A stretch of DNA of 64,000 bases. Source: UBA5543 sp964464965. GTDB taxonomy: Bacteria > Bacteroidota > Bacteroidia > Chitinophagales > Chitinophagaceae. Numbering within the stretch: the first letter of the stretch is position 1; every line of letters begins with the position of its first letter. Shown here piece by piece: positions 35,525 through 46,369 of the stretch. The notes under the pieces were generated by a model, which searched no databases, was not told the DNA's origin, and saw only the letters and a program-made list of their open reading frames with translations. The stretch covers positions 62,001 to 126,000 of the forward strand of contig CAYXHM010000005.1 in the NCBI GenBank assembly GCA_964464965.1. Reading direction: 5' to 3'. The translations under genes were made by a program, and so were the position numbers.

Positions 35525-38500
35525 AAGCTTTTTGCGAAGGGTTATTTAGCCAGGCAAGTAAATATGGTTTAAAATATTTTATAGCAGGAATTATATCTCT
35601 GGCCCTGCACTTCAGTGTGTCTGCTCAAACGTTTGAATTTCCTGAAGAAGTTTATACTACGCAGTGGGATTTAGATGATATTGTAGCCAGCTCTAACAGG
35701 GTGAAGACAGTAACATACACTGGTTTCAATCCTGCGGATATGAGCAATGCCACAACCGGGTCAAACTTTACCGTGAAAAGCGTTGTATCTGCATTAAGGT
35801 TTAAAGTAAATGTCCAGTCTGCCAACGTAGGTTCAAAAAAGAATTTCACATATTTGATAGCTTATGAGATCAAAAAATATACTGATCCTCTACATCCAAC
35901 AGTATCATCAGGTACAAGCCTGCCCGATACATTGACTGTTTCATATAGTGCTGATTCTTTGAAAATGATGAATGACAGGTCGTTCATGGTAGTGGGTGAT
36001 TATCTCAAATTTGATGTTGAGGTATTAGCAGTTATTGAGATAACAGGAAGTGGCAGTAGCCTTACATATAATTTACTCGGCACTTCGGCTACCGGTATAC
36101 CTGATTTTGTATCCCTTTATCCTGAAGTACGTTTGCAAAAATATATGACAGGTAGCTTAAATGTGGGCAGTGCAACCGTAACAGATAATTTAAGTGTGAA
36201 TGGTACAGTGAAGTTAGACTGGACACCGTCACTTCTGATTGCACCTGCTGGTTATGAAGTAGAGTGGACGTATTCTGATCCAGGCGTAACTAGTTATGAC
36301 TTTAGAAACAATGCGACAAGAATATTTACGAACGATACAAAGTTCAATATCCCTGTTGCTCAAAAGGAGGGCACTTTAGTGTTCAGGGTTCGTATGGTAC
36401 GGCCAGATCCGGCTAATTTTTTAAAGCGCATATATGGCGATTGGAACCTGGGCACAGATAACGGGTTGATAAGTAATGTTTCAAGTAATAACAAACTTGC
36501 TATAGCACATTCTTCAAATGATGATATGAACTGGGATTTGAAGATGAGTTTTGTAGAGGATGGGAAATACAAACAGGTGGTTACGTATTACAACGGGCTA
36601 CTAAAACCTAAGCAGGTGCAAACCAGGTTTAATTCTAAACCTACTCAAACCATTATTGCTCAAAGTCTTTATGATAATGAAGGCAGGGCTGTTATCAATA
36701 GCCTACCAATACCTGTGGATGGTAAAAGTAAATTTGGATATCAATATGGATTTTTAAAACCTAATACGGGCGGGTCTGAATATATTAAGTCCTGGTATGA
36801 TGCCAAGCAGTCGCCCTCTGAATGTGCAAATGAAGAGGTAGAAGTGCCGGCACTTCATAATAATGCTATCGCTAACCAGTATTTTTCAACTAATAATAAC
36901 GGCACAGGGAAAGATGCTTTTATTCCTGATGCAGAAGGCTATCCGTTTACCCGCAAAATACTGGCTGCAGAGAATAGCGAAAAAGTACTGTTCGAAGGCA
37001 AAGCAGGAAGCGCATTACAACTAGGTAATGGTAAGGAAACTGAATATTTATACGGAGCCCCTATACAGTCGGAGCTTAATAAATATTTCGGGCAGGACAT
37101 AGGTAAGAGTAACTATTACCGCAAAATGATTACCACTGATGGCCATGATCAGGATATGTTCAGTATCACTGACGATGACGGAAAGATTGTGGCATCCGGG
37201 TTGATCGGGTCTCCTGAAACAGTGGGGCTGGCTCTGTCCCTGGCTAATACACCAACACAGGCGAATTTTTATACCAACTTATTGCCCGTACCTGATATCA
37301 GGCTAAACGAACACTGGAGACATAACGGCTCTTATTTTGTAGAAAAAGATGCTACATATAAATTCACCTATAAGTTTTCTTATGTTCCTTTTGCACCTTG
37401 CCTTGGTTATGGCCCACGTTTTGCACTAACAACAAAAATATATTATGAATATGAGGTAATAGATAATTGCGGTAATGACGTAGTGCCAAAACAGGTTGGC
37501 TCTGGTGGGGCTGTTGGCGCCGTTCCTGTGTTAGCTAATGGTAATCCTGTAAAAATATCTGATGGTCTACCTCTAATAGTTACTGATAATTTTCCAACGA
37601 TTGTAGATCTGGATAAAGGAAATCATATCTGGAATAAATATGCCTACATAAAGCTGGAAGATTTAAAAGCAGCAGCTGATATGTTCCTGGATGCAGGGGG
37701 CAATATTGACTGTGGGGCAGCTATTAAAAGTGTTGACGCTTATGTGAAAGAAGAGTTTGAAAACACGACATTCCCGTGCGAGAGTAATCAAAGTGCGCCA
37801 TGCGATGCGATGAAACTTGCAATGATGAAAGAGATGTATCCCAGGGCTAAATACGGTGCATATTATTATGCGGATACTGTAAGTAAGACCTTTATAGATG
37901 ATGCTGTAAATCATCCTGTATCAAATTCTATTTTTAGCAAAGTTTCGGCTAACAGGTATCTGTACCAGGATTGTCTTGAAAGCACCAGCTTTAGCAATAT
38001 GTCTCCGCAGGAGTTAATTAACGCTTTCAATGACGATATAGCAGAAGCTTTATTAACACTTCATCCGGATTATTGTGAGCTGCTTGCTTGTAGTGTACTG
38101 AATATCCAGTACTGTGAGGGGCTGGCGCGTCATAAAGCGCCTTCGGTTTTTGGAAACAATTATCTGCACGGTATAGTAGTTGCTGATCCTCTTATTACAT
38201 ACTCGCCAGCTCTTGGTTTTGTTAATGATGATTTTCTGAAGATGGCCCCTGATAATGACTCATTAGTGGAAAAGCAGGCGTTTTTTAAGACAATATGTGG
38301 CAGTGAATATGGTGTTATTGAGTCAGCATGTTGGAATATTAACGCGGTAAGGCAGCCGGATGATATTGATGATTATCCCAGGTATGTGCAGGAAGAGTAC
38401 TATAAGAATCTCATAAGAATTTATACGGAAAATAGAGAGCAACGTATTAATACCTGGCTACAGAATATGGACAGGAATGGTTGTGCAACATGTGCTACAG

Positions 38501-41500
38501 GGGTAGCCAGGCTGGTAAATCCGAATGCTAATAAATATGCTGATTTGAAAAACCAGGATGATGAGTTATCCCTTACAAGCAGTGCTGATTCCATTTCCGA
38601 AAAGATCGACCCGGGATCTGCCTACTCTTTTGGAAGTACCCTGGATGATACCGATTATAATAAATTAAAAACGGCAAATAAATCCGGGTTCTGCAAGGAG
38701 ATGGTATCCCAGATCATGTCAAGCCTTGCTTCCTGCAATGTTTCACAGACTCTGCTCAATTCCCTGGAACAAAAATTGAATGACAATTTTTGTGATGTTA
38801 ACAAAAGCATCAATGCTTTGTCTTATGACAGCCTGGTGAGCTTAATGACCACTACAGGTATAAGTATAAACGACTTGTGTAACGCCGGTTTGGTAGACCT
38901 GAAGAGAATAACCAGTTCGTCTGGTGACTATGTCCAGCTTGGCTTTTTACACTACCAGCCTGAATATTACCAGGACCTGGCTACGTTTTTGGATAATGAA
39001 AACATACTTGACTTTATTACTAACACAATTACAGGCACTACAACAGTGTCACTTAAACCATGTGACACATATCCTTTCCAGAAACGGCTTGCAGGAGAGT
39101 TGGGTATAGCACCTAATCCATCATGTAGTACAGTTCAGGTAACCCTCACGGCAACAAACCTTTCCGGAACTCCTAATGCTGTAAAACTGACTTTTGTAAA
39201 TACAGTAAACAGTAAACAACTGGCATACTACTTATATCCCGGGGCCGTTGGCGATACAAATGCTTTGCATGCAGATTTCAATACAGCAGTTGTAAGCAGC
39301 ACCGGTAATTATAAGATTGAATCATTATTTAACCTTTACGGTTTTGACAAACTGATGTTCTCATATGCAAACAGGAATAGTACTGTGTTGAAATTTAGCG
39401 GCACCAGGAATAGTGTTTCTAAAAACTTTGTTTATTTCCTGAGTGCGTTTAATGACAACAGTGATTACAACCTCATGGCAAAAGATAGTGAGGAGTACCT
39501 GAATGGTGTTGGATGCAGAGAGCTTGTGCCTATGGTTAAAAATGTAGTTAACAAGGCACAGGCATTGAATATCAGGTACGGCCATCCTTACTTCGCCAAG
39601 TACCTCACCAATATGCTGAACTACCAGAATAAGATTAATTTTAACTTTGATAATTATTGGGGGGCTATTCAGTCTTATGGTATTACCGATTCCATCATTA
39701 TCCAGAAAAATATAGCACATTTTAGAATAGCGTTCTCTACATCAACAACTGCTGCGCAGATTGAAGCATACATAGAGTTGTTAAGAAACCAGGATAGTAT
39801 AGGTATTTCTGATTATTTCGCTTACAGAATTAACAGCACAAATACACCATACCTGTTGTTAGATGTTTTTGAAGCTAATGACAATAATATTAATGATATA
39901 AAGAAAACCATAACGGTAAGCAGCCTGCCCTCAGGGGCCACTGTTGAATATATGCCATCGCTGCCTGTTAATACTGTTGCGCAGCTATTTGTATACCAGG
40001 TAAACCCTCTTACTAACCTGGCTACCCAGTTCCCCAGCCCGACAAGTATTAATAACGTCGGTGTGACAATCTATCATTTCAAACCTGGTGCATCACCAAC
40101 AGAGTTCTCCGGAGATATGGTTACTATGACTAACAGTAGTCTAACTGCGCCAAAAGATTATAATCATTATGTAAACTCAATTTATAAGTATATAGGTGCT
40201 AATGCGCCAATGACAGCTATATTTAGCCATGCTGAACCCCTTGTACACAAACAATATGCTGACGGGCTTATGACAACCTGGCGCAGCTATTCAAGAACAC
40301 TCCCGGCTGACAATCATAATGCTAATGTCGCAGGTTCGAAGGCGGCAGCAATAAAAACTGCCTATAGTCCATCAAACTATGGTGTTTCTTACATAGGTGC
40401 CAGGAATCCTATATACAGAAACGATCTGTATATAGACCAGGCACCCGGTGTGACTGTGGGGTCTAATTATGATAAAGTGAAAAAGGCCATTGAAGATGTA
40501 AAGAATTACAATTATAACAAGCTTTTTATTGCAACTCCAAAATTTGGCATAAACGATACAAGGGCTTTCGTGTGCGGGAATGCTACCCAGTTCTGGGTCA
40601 ACCAGTTTTATGGAGACCAAATGATAAATGTGTTTATACAGCTACCCGAAAAAATGGCCAGGCCCAAAGAGGACTATACATACCAAAGCATTCGTAAAGG
40701 TTTTGATAAAGACTCTACAACAACGGTTGTTATTACACTATCTGCAAGTATACCTTCAGGTGGTACAGATGTTATTGAGTGTGTTGGTTATACAAACCTT
40801 AACCTGGGCAGTATTTATACTATACCATCTGCATACTTAACCTCACACGGAAATTTTGAAGCGTTTACTCCTGAATTTGAAAACTGCGAAATAAGAAGGC
40901 TCAATGAGCTGTACCCTATAGCAAAGCTTAAATACCAGCGTAACAGGGACTCCCTGCGCGATATTATCGTAGAGAGGTTTAAACAGCACATTATAGATAA
41001 TCTGCAAGAGGAGTTTATAATTGAAGGAGTGGACATTAAGAATGGTATAACATTGTATTATTATGATATGGCAGGCAACCTGGTAATGACCGTGCCCCCT
41101 GAAGGGGTAGCTGAAAAGGCTGTTGCGACCGTAACTAATAATAACACTATTAATAATGCGCGTCTGAATAGATTTGTTACTGCCGATAAAAGCCAACTGG
41201 CGGCGCATACAAAGACGACAAGATATTCTTACAATGCGCAAAACAAAGTAACGGAAACCACCACGCCTGATGCAGGTACTACTAAGAACTATTATGACAA
41301 GGCAGGGCGTTTGATGCTTTCGCAGAATGCAAAACAAGCTGCTCTTACTCCGCCTGAATACACTTATTACTTATACGACAAGTTGTCTAGGATAGTTGAA
41401 ACTGGCGTTATTCCAAAGCATAATTCCAGTGATTGGAATGATATGGGCCTGTATTTCAGGCTAAAGAGCATTACCACAGATTTCGTCCCCCAGGTGAAAT

Positions 41501-44500
41501 CACTCTTAAGAAGAGAAGTGACCGCAACGCTCTATGACGAGGTCGCTTATGATAATACACAGGCGCCGTTTACTACACTACCTGCGCAGGAGCACCTGAA
41601 GAACAGGGTTTCAGCTGTCAAGTATATAACAACATTACCTGCAGGTAAACTTCCTTTCGACGTTACCGTAGATTACAATAATGCTATGTACTATTCTTAC
41701 GATGTAACAGGGAATGTAAAGACACTGATACACGACCTTAAGGGTGTAGATAATGCACTATTAAGGTTTAAGCGGGTAGATTATGAGTATGACTTGTATA
41801 GCGGTAAAGTACTGATGGTAAGCTATAACCGCGGAGGAACTGACCAGATGTACCAGAAGTACAAATATGACAGTGATAACAGGATACTGGAGGCCTATAC
41901 CAGCAACAATGGTATCTATTGGGACAGGGATGCGAACTACGAATACTATGACCATGGCCCGCTGGCCCGCATGGTGCTGGGCGAAAACAGCGTGCAGGGT
42001 GTAGACTATGCCTATACAATTAACGGATGGCTGAAAGCAATAAATGGAGTTAAACGTTATTACGCTAATGATATGGGGCAGGATGGTAACGGTACTGCTA
42101 CCCCGCCGGATATATTCTCTCAACGTATAGATTATTTTACAACCGACTATGCGGCTATTGCTAATGCCAATGCATTAAAAGAAATTCCACCTACGGCCAA
42201 ATCCCTGTACAATGGTAACATTGCAGGTATATCTACCGCGCTGGCGCCTTTTGACAATATAAACAATAAGTATCACTACGACCAGTTGCACAGGATTGTA
42301 AGTGCAGACTATGAGAAATACCAAATACCTGCCAGCGGCCCTTCTGTAATTACGCCATATACTGCTAATAACTATCACAGTGACTATAAGTACGATATGG
42401 ATGGAAACCTGCTGGAACTGAACAGGAAAGGTGGAGACATAGGTGGGGTAGCAAATACTGCTATTGATATGGATAAGCTGAGGTATACCTATAACTCGCA
42501 AAAAAACCAGCTTAAAAGCCTGGGCGATATAGCTAATATCCCGACTGCTACTTACAACATAGACATTCCGTATATCGCAGTTGATGCAAATGCATCAAGG
42601 TATGTTTACGATGCTAACGGAAACCTTATAAAGGATATAGTGGCCGGGCTGGATAACATTGAATGGTTTAACAATGGTAAGCTGAAATCGTTAAGAAAGA
42701 CCAGCAATAATTCATGGCTCGTCTTTACCTACGATGCACTGGGCAACAGGCTTACCAAAGAGACGATAGTTTCGCCGAACCCCGACTCCATGGTAAGGCT
42801 TAAGACCATATACGTAAGGGATGCTACAGGTAACATACTGGCTATATACGAAGATAAAAAGGAGTTTGATGTAAACAGGCTGAACTTTTACGTTCTGAAA
42901 TCTGCCCCATGGACAACTACAGGCGGTAGTGGCTCAGGCACTATACCTGTCATACTGAGCGACCAGTGGGCGCATGCGCTGATGCTGGCATATGTTGACG
43001 ACCCAGGTAACAATAATATTGCCCAACTGGCTATGACCATCCCTGGCCTTAACGATTACGTGAGCACTTCAGGCAATTTGCAAAGCCTTATATCTTCTTT
43101 TAACCAGGACCAGGGGCTGGGCTTTGTTAAAGCTACGCCTGCTGTTACTGCCTATACGCTCGATGAGGAGAACATCTCGCTGGATGGTACAAAGTTGTCT
43201 GAATATATTCAGCCTGTAATGATGTCTGACAATATGGACGGTTACATCACAGACGTGTTTGTGGCATTGAAAAACAATGATCCTTTGCTTTATAATATTA
43301 CGACCTCTACCATACCTGTCAGCCCCATGGCTAAAGCAAATTTTCCTGCCAATACCGTTATGCTGTCTGCATTTAAGGTTATGGACATGGGCGATAAGCT
43401 AACGATCGTCAACAATTTATCTGACGCGCTGCTGGCGGGTCATGTAGCCACACTGCCTTATGTACGGGATGTATTGGTGGAGGCCTATAGTACTGCAAAC
43501 TCGCATCCTGCCTTTATATCAGAACTGCCCGGGGGCGATGTACTGCTGGATAAGCTGAAGAATGATGCTGTGAGCTTTGTAGCGCACAGGTATACCCAGG
43601 CAGATATGCTGGTAGTACCATTGCAAACGGTAAAGGATGAGTTTAAGAACAATAACTTTTTAATTGCACACGTAGCTTCAGAGGCGCCCGCAGCTACCAC
43701 GGAACTGCTCACCGGTGTAATTACAGACCATTATGGAGATTTCATGGCCATGGCTGAAAACAACGGCCAGGAAGATGTTGTGGTAGAGGCATTCAAAGGG
43801 GTAATGACAGTTGGCGCCGGAGACGTGGTAGAGGTTGCCAGGTCATTCCTGGAGAGAGAAGAGGTGCTCAATGTGCACCACCAGCACCTGGCAGAGCATC
43901 ACTTTTATGGCAGTAGCAGGCTTGGTTTGCAAAAGTATCTGCCGCAAGAGGTTCAGTACCACTGGATGAAGCTGGCACCTAACAACCCGGCAAATACACT
44001 GGGCATAGCTACAACATGGTACAGCCTTTATGCCCATGACCTTTTCAAGCCTGCTGCGCTGACAAGCAAAGATTTGCTGTCCTCTGGCCTGGGCACTACA
44101 GAGATGCGTTTGAACAGCCACCTGCTGGGCAACCGCCACTACGAGCTTACCAACCACCTGGGCAACGTACAGGCCAGCATACTGGACAGGCAAACGCCTA
44201 AGTTTAACGTAGGCAATGCAGTTACAGGCTACAGTGCTGATGTAAGCAGCGCGCAGGATTACTATCCGTTTGGTATGTTTATGCCGGCGCGCTACATAGC
44301 CGATGAGTCGCCCAAGTGCGTCACCATCACCAGCTCAGTGCTGGTGCCGGTATATGGCCAGGATTACCTGAGAGATAACGGGCACCACCATGTGCAGCGC
44401 GTTACCGGTCCCAATGTCACCCCTGTTCACGACCTGGAGAAGATGTCATCGTTTGGCCTGGAGAAACTGCACCTCTACCACTATAACGACCCCAATACCC

Positions 44501-45816
44501 ACCCCAACGGCCAGTTGGTGACGGGTGGAACATCATCGGGCGGTTACGGCGAGTTTGCCATCAACCTTGATGGTGAGCCATCGGGCGGTGTAAGCACCTA
44601 CCTGCAGCTGCATATGGATGCCACGCAGACATCACAGGAGCTTGGCTTTGAGATAGACCTGCCTGCAGGCGTATATGCGCAGGCGCGCATCAGGCAGTAT
44701 ACCGGCAGTGGCGATGAGTATTACGAATCTGTAGAATGGAGCACGATAGAGACCAGCGGCCCGCAGGAAATACATGTGCCTGTAGACGAGCTGGCGCTGG
44801 CTGCCGGTGGCAAAACGCTGCTGGAGATACAGTATTTCGGCGCATCGGGCACATTCCCACTAGGTGGTCCAGAGGTTTTTACCTATAATTATTATCTTTA
44901 TGTAAAAACCTACAAGCCCGAAACACATGTAGTAAGGGTTTGTGATGAAAAGGATAATTATCGCTTCGGGTTTAATAAGCAGGAAAAAGTAAATGAAGTG
45001 GCTGGAATAGGTAACCACTACACCGCAACGTTCTGGGAGTATGATAGCAGGTTGGGCAGAAGATGGAATCTGGATCCGAAGCCATCCTCATCGTTGTCTC
45101 CATACTCAGCCATTAGTAATAACCCTATTTGGTTCTCTGATTATAAAGGTGATACCGTTAATGTGTCAAATAATATAAAGAATGATGCATTTTGGAGTAA
45201 AGCATATAATAATTGGGCTGGGTCTAAACAAGGAAAGAAATTTCTTCAAGATTATGGCATAGGGGGAAAATATGAAAGTACGTCAGTAAACTTTGATGTT
45301 GGCGAAGTGCCAGATGAAGGTACAAATAGGACATCTATCGTAAATAGATTAACTGGTGAAGAAACTAACCTTTTAAGAAAATTTGGTTCACAAACAATTA
45401 TTCCAGGTATAGATAAAATTGCAGCTGGAGAAAGTAAAAATGAATATTTAAAATTTGATATTACACTTACAAATAGTAGATCTGTATCCAACTTATCAGA
45501 GCGTATGGCTAACCTATTTGGTGGTAGTAAAATTAAACCTATGTCTCTTATGGTGGGAATGGATAATATAATGCATGAAGTCCAACACGCCACAATGGAT
45601 CATTCAAGTTTATTGACAAATAAAATGATTATACATTCATATTGGCAACACAATATGATGAAAAATCCTTCATCACCTCAATATCGAGATAGATATGATT
45701 TGATGAAGTCTAATAAGTCAATATGGTTTAATAACTATTTACAGCAACGTAATTCTGGAACGATTAAGGATGAAAAACACTTTATTAACAATATTATTAA
45801 TGATTTTAGGAATTAG
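35521..45816 (+). CDS. Giant RHS repeat protein with zincin-like C-terminal toxin
   Basis: The 3431-aa protein has a signal peptide (about 20-37, ending VSAQ). A Bacteroidetes RHS N-terminal part spans roughly 100-1850, then YD/RHS repeats (1850-2440: YDMAGNLVMTVPPEG, YNAQNKVTETTTPD, YYDKAGRLMLSQN, YLYDKLSRIVETG). A helical insert occupies about 2450-2785. RHS core follows (HHFYGSSRLGLQKY, YELTNHLGNVQASILD, YYPFGMFMPARY, then FGFNKQEKVNE, YDSRLGRRWNLDP, YSAISNNPIWFSDYKGD, about 3145-3205). The last 225 residues are AT-rich in DNA and carry HEVQHATMDH, an HExxH zinc site, so the tip is a predicted metallopeptidase toxin. No T9SS signal is present. Self-cleavage of the tip, as in other RHS proteins, is inferred. 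Confidence 0.88.
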   Translation: MKAFCEGLFSQASKYGLKYFIAGIISLALHFSVSAQTFEFPEEVYTTQWDLDDIVASSNRVKTVTYTGFNPADMSNATTGSNFTVKSVVSALRFKVNVQSANVGSKKNFTYLIAYEIKKYTDPLHPTVSSGTSLPDTLTVSYSADSLKMMNDRSFMVVGDYLKFDVEVLAVIEITGSGSSLTYNLLGTSATGIPDFVSLYPEVRLQKYMTGSLNVGSATVTDNLSVNGTVKLDWTPSLLIAPAGYEVEWTYSDPGVTSYDFRNNATRIFTNDTKFNIPVAQKEGTLVFRVRMVRPDPANFLKRIYGDWNLGTDNGLISNVSSNNKLAIAHSSNDDMNWDLKMSFVEDGKYKQVVTYYNGLLKPKQVQTRFNSKPTQTIIAQSLYDNEGRAVINSLPIPVDGKSKFGYQYGFLKPNTGGSEYIKSWYDAKQSPSECANEEVEVPALHNNAIANQYFSTNNNGTGKDAFIPDAEGYPFTRKILAAENSEKVLFEGKAGSALQLGNGKETEYLYGAPIQSELNKYFGQDIGKSNYYRKMITTDGHDQDMFSITDDDGKIVASGLIGSPETVGLALSLANTPTQANFYTNLLPVPDIRLNEHWRHNGSYFVEKDATYKFTYKFSYVPFAPCLGYGPRFALTTKIYYEYEVIDNCGNDVVPKQVGSGGAVGAVPVLANGNPVKISDGLPLIVTDNFPTIVDLDKGNHIWNKYAYIKLEDLKAAADMFLDAGGNIDCGAAIKSVDAYVKEEFENTTFPCESNQSAPCDAMKLAMMKEMYPRAKYGAYYYADTVSKTFIDDAVNHPVSNSIFSKVSANRYLYQDCLESTSFSNMSPQELINAFNDDIAEALLTLHPDYCELLACSVLNIQYCEGLARHKAPSVFGNNYLHGIVVADPLITYSPALGFVNDDFLKMAPDNDSLVEKQAFFKTICGSEYGVIESACWNINAVRQPDDIDDYPRYVQEEYYKNLIRIYTENREQRINTWLQNMDRNGCATCATGVARLVNPNANKYADLKNQDDELSLTSSADSISEKIDPGSAYSFGSTLDDTDYNKLKTANKSGFCKEMVSQIMSSLASCNVSQTLLNSLEQKLNDNFCDVNKSINALSYDSLVSLMTTTGISINDLCNAGLVDLKRITSSSGDYVQLGFLHYQPEYYQDLATFLDNENILDFITNTITGTTTVSLKPCDTYPFQKRLAGELGIAPNPSCSTVQVTLTATNLSGTPNAVKLTFVNTVNSKQLAYYLYPGAVGDTNALHADFNTAVVSSTGNYKIESLFNLYGFDKLMFSYANRNSTVLKFSGTRNSVSKNFVYFLSAFNDNSDYNLMAKDSEEYLNGVGCRELVPMVKNVVNKAQALNIRYGHPYFAKYLTNMLNYQNKINFNFDNYWGAIQSYGITDSIIIQKNIAHFRIAFSTSTTAAQIEAYIELLRNQDSIGISDYFAYRINSTNTPYLLLDVFEANDNNINDIKKTITVSSLPSGATVEYMPSLPVNTVAQLFVYQVNPLTNLATQFPSPTSINNVGVTIYHFKPGASPTEFSGDMVTMTNSSLTAPKDYNHYVNSIYKYIGANAPMTAIFSHAEPLVHKQYADGLMTTWRSYSRTLPADNHNANVAGSKAAAIKTAYSPSNYGVSYIGARNPIYRNDLYIDQAPGVTVGSNYDKVKKAIEDVKNYNYNKLFIATPKFGINDTRAFVCGNATQFWVNQFYGDQMINVFIQLPEKMARPKEDYTYQSIRKGFDKDSTTTVVITLSASIPSGGTDVIECVGYTNLNLGSIYTIPSAYLTSHGNFEAFTPEFENCEIRRLNELYPIAKLKYQRNRDSLRDIIVERFKQHIIDNLQEEFIIEGVDIKNGITLYYYDMAGNLVMTVPPEGVAEKAVATVTNNNTINNARLNRFVTADKSQLAAHTKTTRYSYNAQNKVTETTTPDAGTTKNYYDKAGRLMLSQNAKQAALTPPEYTYYLYDKLSRIVETGVIPKHNSSDWNDMGLYFRLKSITTDFVPQVKSLLRREVTATLYDEVAYDNTQAPFTTLPAQEHLKNRVSAVKYITTLPAGKLPFDVTVDYNNAMYYSYDVTGNVKTLIHDLKGVDNALLRFKRVDYEYDLYSGKVLMVSYNRGGTDQMYQKYKYDSDNRILEAYTSNNGIYWDRDANYEYYDHGPLARMVLGENSVQGVDYAYTINGWLKAINGVKRYYANDMGQDGNGTATPPDIFSQRIDYFTTDYAAIANANALKEIPPTAKSLYNGNIAGISTALAPFDNINNKYHYDQLHRIVSADYEKYQIPASGPSVITPYTANNYHSDYKYDMDGNLLELNRKGGDIGGVANTAIDMDKLRYTYNSQKNQLKSLGDIANIPTATYNIDIPYIAVDANASRYVYDANGNLIKDIVAGLDNIEWFNNGKLKSLRKTSNNSWLVFTYDALGNRLTKETIVSPNPDSMVRLKTIYVRDATGNILAIYEDKKEFDVNRLNFYVLKSAPWTTTGGSGSGTIPVILSDQWAHALMLAYVDDPGNNNIAQLAMTIPGLNDYVSTSGNLQSLISSFNQDQGLGFVKATPAVTAYTLDEENISLDGTKLSEYIQPVMMSDNMDGYITDVFVALKNNDPLLYNITTSTIPVSPMAKANFPANTVMLSAFKVMDMGDKLTIVNNLSDALLAGHVATLPYVRDVLVEAYSTANSHPAFISELPGGDVLLDKLKNDAVSFVAHRYTQADMLVVPLQTVKDEFKNNNFLIAHVASEAPAATTELLTGVITDHYGDFMAMAENNGQEDVVVEAFKGVMTVGAGDVVEVARSFLEREEVLNVHHQHLAEHHFYGSSRLGLQKYLPQEVQYHWMKLAPNNPANTLGIATTWYSLYAHDLFKPAALTSKDLLSSGLGTTEMRLNSHLLGNRHYELTNHLGNVQASILDRQTPKFNVGNAVTGYSADVSSAQDYYPFGMFMPARYIADESPKCVTITSSVLVPVYGQDYLRDNGHHHVQRVTGPNVTPVHDLEKMSSFGLEKLHLYHYNDPNTHPNGQLVTGGTSSGGYGEFAINLDGEPSGGVSTYLQLHMDATQTSQELGFEIDLPAGVYAQARIRQYTGSGDEYYESVEWSTIETSGPQEIHVPVDELALAAGGKTLLEIQYFGASGTFPLGGPEVFTYNYYLYVKTYKPETHVVRVCDEKDNYRFGFNKQEKVNEVAGIGNHYTATFWEYDSRLGRRWNLDPKPSSSLSPYSAISNNPIWFSDYKGDTVNVSNNIKNDAFWSKAYNNWAGSKQGKKFLQDYGIGGKYESTSVNFDVGEVPDEGTNRTSIVNRLTGEETNLLRKFGSQTIIPGIDKIAAGESKNEYLKFDITLTNSRSVSNLSERMANLFGGSKIKPMSLMVGMDNIMHEVQHATMDHSSLLTNKMIIHSYWQHNMMKNPSSPQYRDRYDLMKSNKSIWFNNYLQQRNSGTIKDEKHFINNIINDFRN

Positions 45817-45817
45817 T

Positions 45818-46369
45818 ATGAATAATATTTTTAGAATATTTTCGTTAATCATTTTCATTTATTGTTTTTCCTCATGTGCAGAGCAAAAGGATAAGGCAAG
45901 ATTTGTGAATTACTATACATATGCTTCTCGGACAGAACAAATAAATGTAAAAAAATACGAAGCGATTATTAGCAAGGAGTTAGAAGGCTCATTGTATAAA
46001 TATATAGGCGACAATGATACAATTACCTGTTTTATCAGTAATAATGAAAATCTCAATTTTTATGTTCTTGGAGAAGACACCACTTTATTCGATACATTAC
46101 AGTCACACGTTTTTATTGTTAATAAGAGTGTATACAAAGTGTATAGATTAATTTTTGGTAGTTACAGTACTGATGGGCAAAGGTCAGTCTTTATTAATAA
46201 AGAATTCGGTATTTTAGGCAGTCGGTCTGAAAACTGGCGGTCATTTACGAAACAGATGTTTGGTAGTGATACGTCTCAAGTAAGTATTTTAACGGATGTA
46301 GTATTTGAATTTGATGAATGGAAATGTAAGACCGAAATACCCCCATCTCCATTAGGCATCACATTCTAG
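45818..46369 (+). CDS. Lipoprotein, candidate immunity protein to the RHS zincin tip
   Basis: The 183-aa protein starts at an ATG one base after the RHS stop codon. An alternative in-frame ATG at 45770 would overlap the toxin; I prefer 45818, which gives a standard lipoprotein signal with lipobox FSSC. The remainder is beta-rich, without a known domain. Its place directly behind the toxin tip and its envelope location suggest it neutralises a toxin acting in the periplasm; this is inference from polymorphic-toxin layouts. Confidence 0.7.
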   Translation: MNNIFRIFSLIIFIYCFSSCAEQKDKARFVNYYTYASRTEQINVKKYEAIISKELEGSLYKYIGDNDTITCFISNNENLNFYVLGEDTTLFDTLQSHVFIVNKSVYKVYRLIFGSYSTDGQRSVFINKEFGILGSRSENWRSFTKQMFGSDTSQVSILTDVVFEFDEWKCKTEIPPSPLGITF

